Shown here: positions 62,601 through 64,000 of the stretch, piece by piece
Layout of the letters: the number at the start of each line of letters is the position of its first letter
Numbering within the stretch: the first letter of the stretch is position 1
Assembly (NCBI RefSeq): GCF_011397635.1
Contig: NC_064755.1
Span: 22,241,282 to 22,305,281 of the forward strand
Length of the DNA: 64,000 nucleotides
Source: Epinephelus fuscoguttatus
Lineage: Eukaryota; Chordata; Actinopteri; Perciformes; Serranidae
Reading direction: 5' to 3'
Position numbers and translations under genes: made by a program
The notes under the pieces: generated by a model
Told to the model about the DNA's origin: nothing
What the model saw: the letters and a program-made list of their open reading frames with translations, nothing else
The model's database searches: none

Positions 62601-64000
62601 CACACACACTGACGTTATACTGACCTGATGAAAGCAGACTGCCGCTGCTGCCACTTATAATTTTGCCCTTGCTTCCCATGTTGGCCAGTTTGGAGGTCTT
62701 CAGAGTTCCTGTTTCTGTCAGGTCTATAGCGATCTCACTCAAACTCCTCGCTGCATGGATCTTAGACTGGAAAGACAAGAATGGAGAGGGTCTGTCAAAG
62801 CGCTTCATTAAGCTGTTTAATTGCAGCGCTCTTAACTGACCATGCTTGCTGAGTTTGCTGTATCTCTTGTACATGTCTAATTGTGTCTGTGGTCTGTGGT
62901 GTGAGTATGGATGTGGTGGACCCGACTGACCTTGCTCTGCTTGCGGTCCAGGTAGAACTGGTGTTGGCTGATGGCCATGGCCCAGATGGACTTGATGAGG
63001 GCAGGACAGGCGTACCACGTATGCACAGCGATGCCACTGTGACCAAACGTCCTTCTCGTCACCGACGCCCTACAGTAGGAGCGGACACAAGGCCTCCTTA
63101 TATACACTGAATACAAAAGATGGCTACATATTACAACAGTGAAAACACCCCCACCCGACAACTCCACCACCGTAACTGCTACCAGGACTACTACAATAAC
63201 TACTGTGGCTGTTAGGAGGGAGAAAAATTATTAGAGGCTTAAGAGAGCAAACCTGATAGAGATATTTTTTGCAAAGCCACACACGATGTTCCCCCATTGT
63301 TTACTCATCCTTATTTAAAAACACATCTGTAGCTGAGCAACAGACCAGCTCACCCTAATGACAGCTTCCTTTAAAGAAAACACCACTGCTCTCTGTTTCA
63401 CCCCGTCTGTCACTTTTTTCTCCCGTTCCCTCCCTCCCTCTGTCTGTAGAACACTCCACATATATAGCCATGTTAAATAAACACAAGAGAGGTCACTTCC
63501 TCCGCAAAACAGCTATCGCTCAGCCATCTATCCTTCTGTGGTCAACTATCAAGGGTTTACCCTGTGTGTGTATGTGTGTGTGTGGGAAAGAGCACACGTG
63601 TTAGTGCATGCATGTGGCTGCACAAGTGTGTTAATAATCAGCCTATCAATCTATGTCAGGCTCCACCGAGACATCCCCAATATCTCGCTCTATTGCCAAG
63701 ACAAATGCTGCAACCATTACTGAATTAGATTCCAATCTCTCCTGCCCTGCACTGTAGTTTGAATCTTAACACATCCACATATGGCACAGTGGTAATTTAC
63801 AGTAAAGGCTACTGGAGGGTGTCCATAACTGAGGGAAAAATCTATCACTTCCAAATATTAGCTGGAGAAAATTCAACAGCAATATCATTCAATCACTTAA
63901 GTAGAACTGGTATCGTGCAATTCAACACTCAGCTTAAATTTGTGATATAAATTTACCTCCTCGGGTCATGAACTTCCACTGAAAACTTCTTCTCTCTGAA
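49880..64000 (-). CDS. frmd4a: FRMD4A, FERM-domain polarity scaffold (5' part outside window)
   Basis: Coding exons in transcript order: 63957-64000 (cut by the window), 62931-63069, 62625-62766, 60539-60672, 60326-60448, 57497-57728, 57218-57274, 56862-57099, 56349-56507, 55749-56081, 55074-55654, 52886-52988, then either 52353-52422 or 49880-49982 as terminal exon. All join in phase. The first exons encode the end of the FERM domain (FREKKFSVEVHDPRR; WYACPALIKSIWAMAISQHQ). A FERM-adjacent region, a coiled coil (EEELERLEREFAIQSQITEA) and a long Ser/Pro-rich region (KPKMWSESSLDEPYEKVKKR; SSMPSTPDL; YRIKEYPLYVEG) follow as in human FRMD4A. Family role: FRMD4A links PAR-3 with cytohesin and Arf6 activation at forming junctions. 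FRMD4B is the paralogue, but the tail fits FRMD4A. Exon 56349-56507 has two possible acceptors (56508 or 56502). Confidence 0.92.
50068..51870. mobile_element. composite TIR element between frmd4a terminal exons
   Basis: Left end TTAAGGAGCAGTGTGTTGGA and right end TACACTGGACCTTTAA are imperfect inverted repeats related to the MITE at 16121-16460. Two diverged direct copies of a block with GCAGAGGTCTC and CTCTCCAAAACAAATGGAC lie at about 50210-50300 and 50430-50520. A second element is nested at 51084-51751. Confidence 0.5.
51084..51751. mobile_element. nested TIR element
   Basis: CTAAGGGTGCTTTCAGACC at the left and GGTGTGAAAGTACCCTAAG at the right are inverted with few mismatches. The interior (GGACCAGATCAAATGCC; CTGAACTGAACCAAACAG) is of non-autonomous DNA-transposon type with no coding capacity. 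Confidence 0.6.
52353..52422 (-). CDS. frmd4a: frmd4a proximal terminal exon
   Basis: The acceptor CCTGGTTTAG and the GG|A codon split continue from 52886. The product GGTADSSPTEDVCQSPPQPS then SDA and stop aligns with the human FRMD4A ending GEATENSPILDGSESPPHQ. This fixes it as the orthologous canonical C-terminus. Confidence 0.8.
53259..53282. repeat. (CA)n tract upstream of the tRNA gene
   Basis: About 12 CA units ending one base before the tRNA 5' end. Confidence 0.9.
53284..53356 (+). tRNA. tRNA-Met (CAT), elongator type
   Basis: 73-nt cloverleaf. Acceptor GCCTCGT pairs with ACGGGGC. The D arm is GCGC/GCGC, the anticodon loop CTCATAA (CAT at 53317-53319), and the T arm GTGAG/CTCAC with TTCGAGC. 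Internal box A (TGGCGCAGTAGG) and box B (GTTCGAGCC) are intact and a TTTT terminator follows at 53362-53365. No intron. It sits in a frmd4a intron, antisense to that gene, and is likely functional. Confidence 0.95.
54362..54466 (+). pseudogene. decayed tRNA-Met copy with an insertion
   Basis: AAGCCTCGTGGAAC, then CTGTCTCATAATGTGAGGGT and TGTGAGTT match the 5' two-thirds of the intact tRNA-Met with a shortened D arm. About 43 bases of AT-rich DNA then interrupt the T loop, and GAGCCTCACATGGGGCA resumes the 3' end. It cannot fold as a tRNA. Confidence 0.75.
54843..54909 (+). pseudogene. decayed tRNA-Met copy lacking the 5' acceptor strand
   Basis: GATGCAGTAGGACCGTGTGT, CTCTCATAATCTGAAAGCTG and TGAGTTCAAGCCTCACACAGG align with the D, anticodon and T arms of the tRNA at 53284-53356. 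The first seven bases and the last acceptor strand are lost. Confidence 0.7.
57740..57771. repeat. (CA)n microsatellite next to a frmd4a exon
   Basis: CA tract in the intron immediately upstream (transcript sense) of the coiled-coil exon, only about 10 bases before its acceptor. Confidence 0.95.
58470..59129. mobile_element. 660-bp foldback element with exact 8-bp target duplication
   Basis: The left arm (GGTAACACTTTACTTGAAGG, then TATCTACATAA) is repeated inverted at the right (CCTTCAAGTAAAGTGTTACT). The similarity runs through almost the whole element, about 300 bases per arm. Inner units of the type GACATTACCAGAAGATGTC and CATGACAACTTGACATTA recur several times. Flanks GCAAAATG at 58462-58469 and 59130-59137 are identical, an 8-bp duplication. 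No coding capacity. It lies in the frmd4a intron between the exons at 57497-57728 and 60326-60448. Confidence 0.85.
59571..59598. repeat. (GT)n microsatellite
   Basis: About 14 GT units in a frmd4a intron. Confidence 0.9.

Overview
This window is nuclear DNA of a teleost fish, most likely a percomorph. It has small multi-exon genes with GT-AG introns, long AT-rich intergenic stretches, many (CA)n/(GT)n tracts, and families of tRNA-derived SINEs, Tc1/mariner, hAT and terminal-inverted-repeat elements of the kind common in spiny-rayed fishes. No prokaryotic, viral or organellar gene organisation was seen.

Left to right the genes are: cyren (+, 4.05-6.6 kb), a small modulator of Ku-dependent end joining; a tmem140-like four-pass membrane protein (-, 8.0-8.5 kb); an unrecognised, probably N-myristoylated Glu/Pro-rich protein (+, 11.6-12.5 kb); terb1 (-, 16.0-25.8 kb, 21 coding exons), a meiotic telomere-tethering protein; pdp2 (+, 27.5-30.9 kb), a mitochondrial pyruvate dehydrogenase phosphatase lying head-to-head with terb1; a classical E/B-cadherin-like gene (+, 32.1-38.6 kb, 15 coding exons); a tmem253-like membrane protein (+, 41.1-42.5 kb); and frmd4a (-, 49.9 kb to past the right edge), a FERM scaffold of the PAR/Arf6 polarity pathway. 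One tRNA-Met(CAT) and two decayed relatives lie inside a frmd4a intron, antisense to it.

Exon coordinates were built by hand from splice-site dinucleotides, phase continuity and remembered human orthologues. Every multi-exon model closes in frame. Summed coding lengths give 177 aa (cyren), 805 aa (terb1), 541 aa (pdp2), 799 aa (cadherin) and 212 aa (tmem253-like); the human counterparts are of similar size where I recall them.

Spaces between genes and the larger introns are mostly mobile-element debris: hAT-like elements with 8-bp target duplications, a 660-bp near-complete foldback element, SINEs, an L2-type LINE remnant, Tc1/mariner remnants and several MITE families. I found no CRISPR, operon or mobile gene cluster, and no wholly new system. 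The best second-look items are two alternative frmd4a C-termini (one ending in a PDZ-ligand-like tail), two tandem LTP-type candidate TRF1-binding motifs in terb1, a classical cadherin without a classical prodomain, the myristoylation-type orphan, and the antisense tRNA-Met group. The cadherin and frmd4a both belong to adherens-junction biology; any regulatory link from their proximity is only inference.
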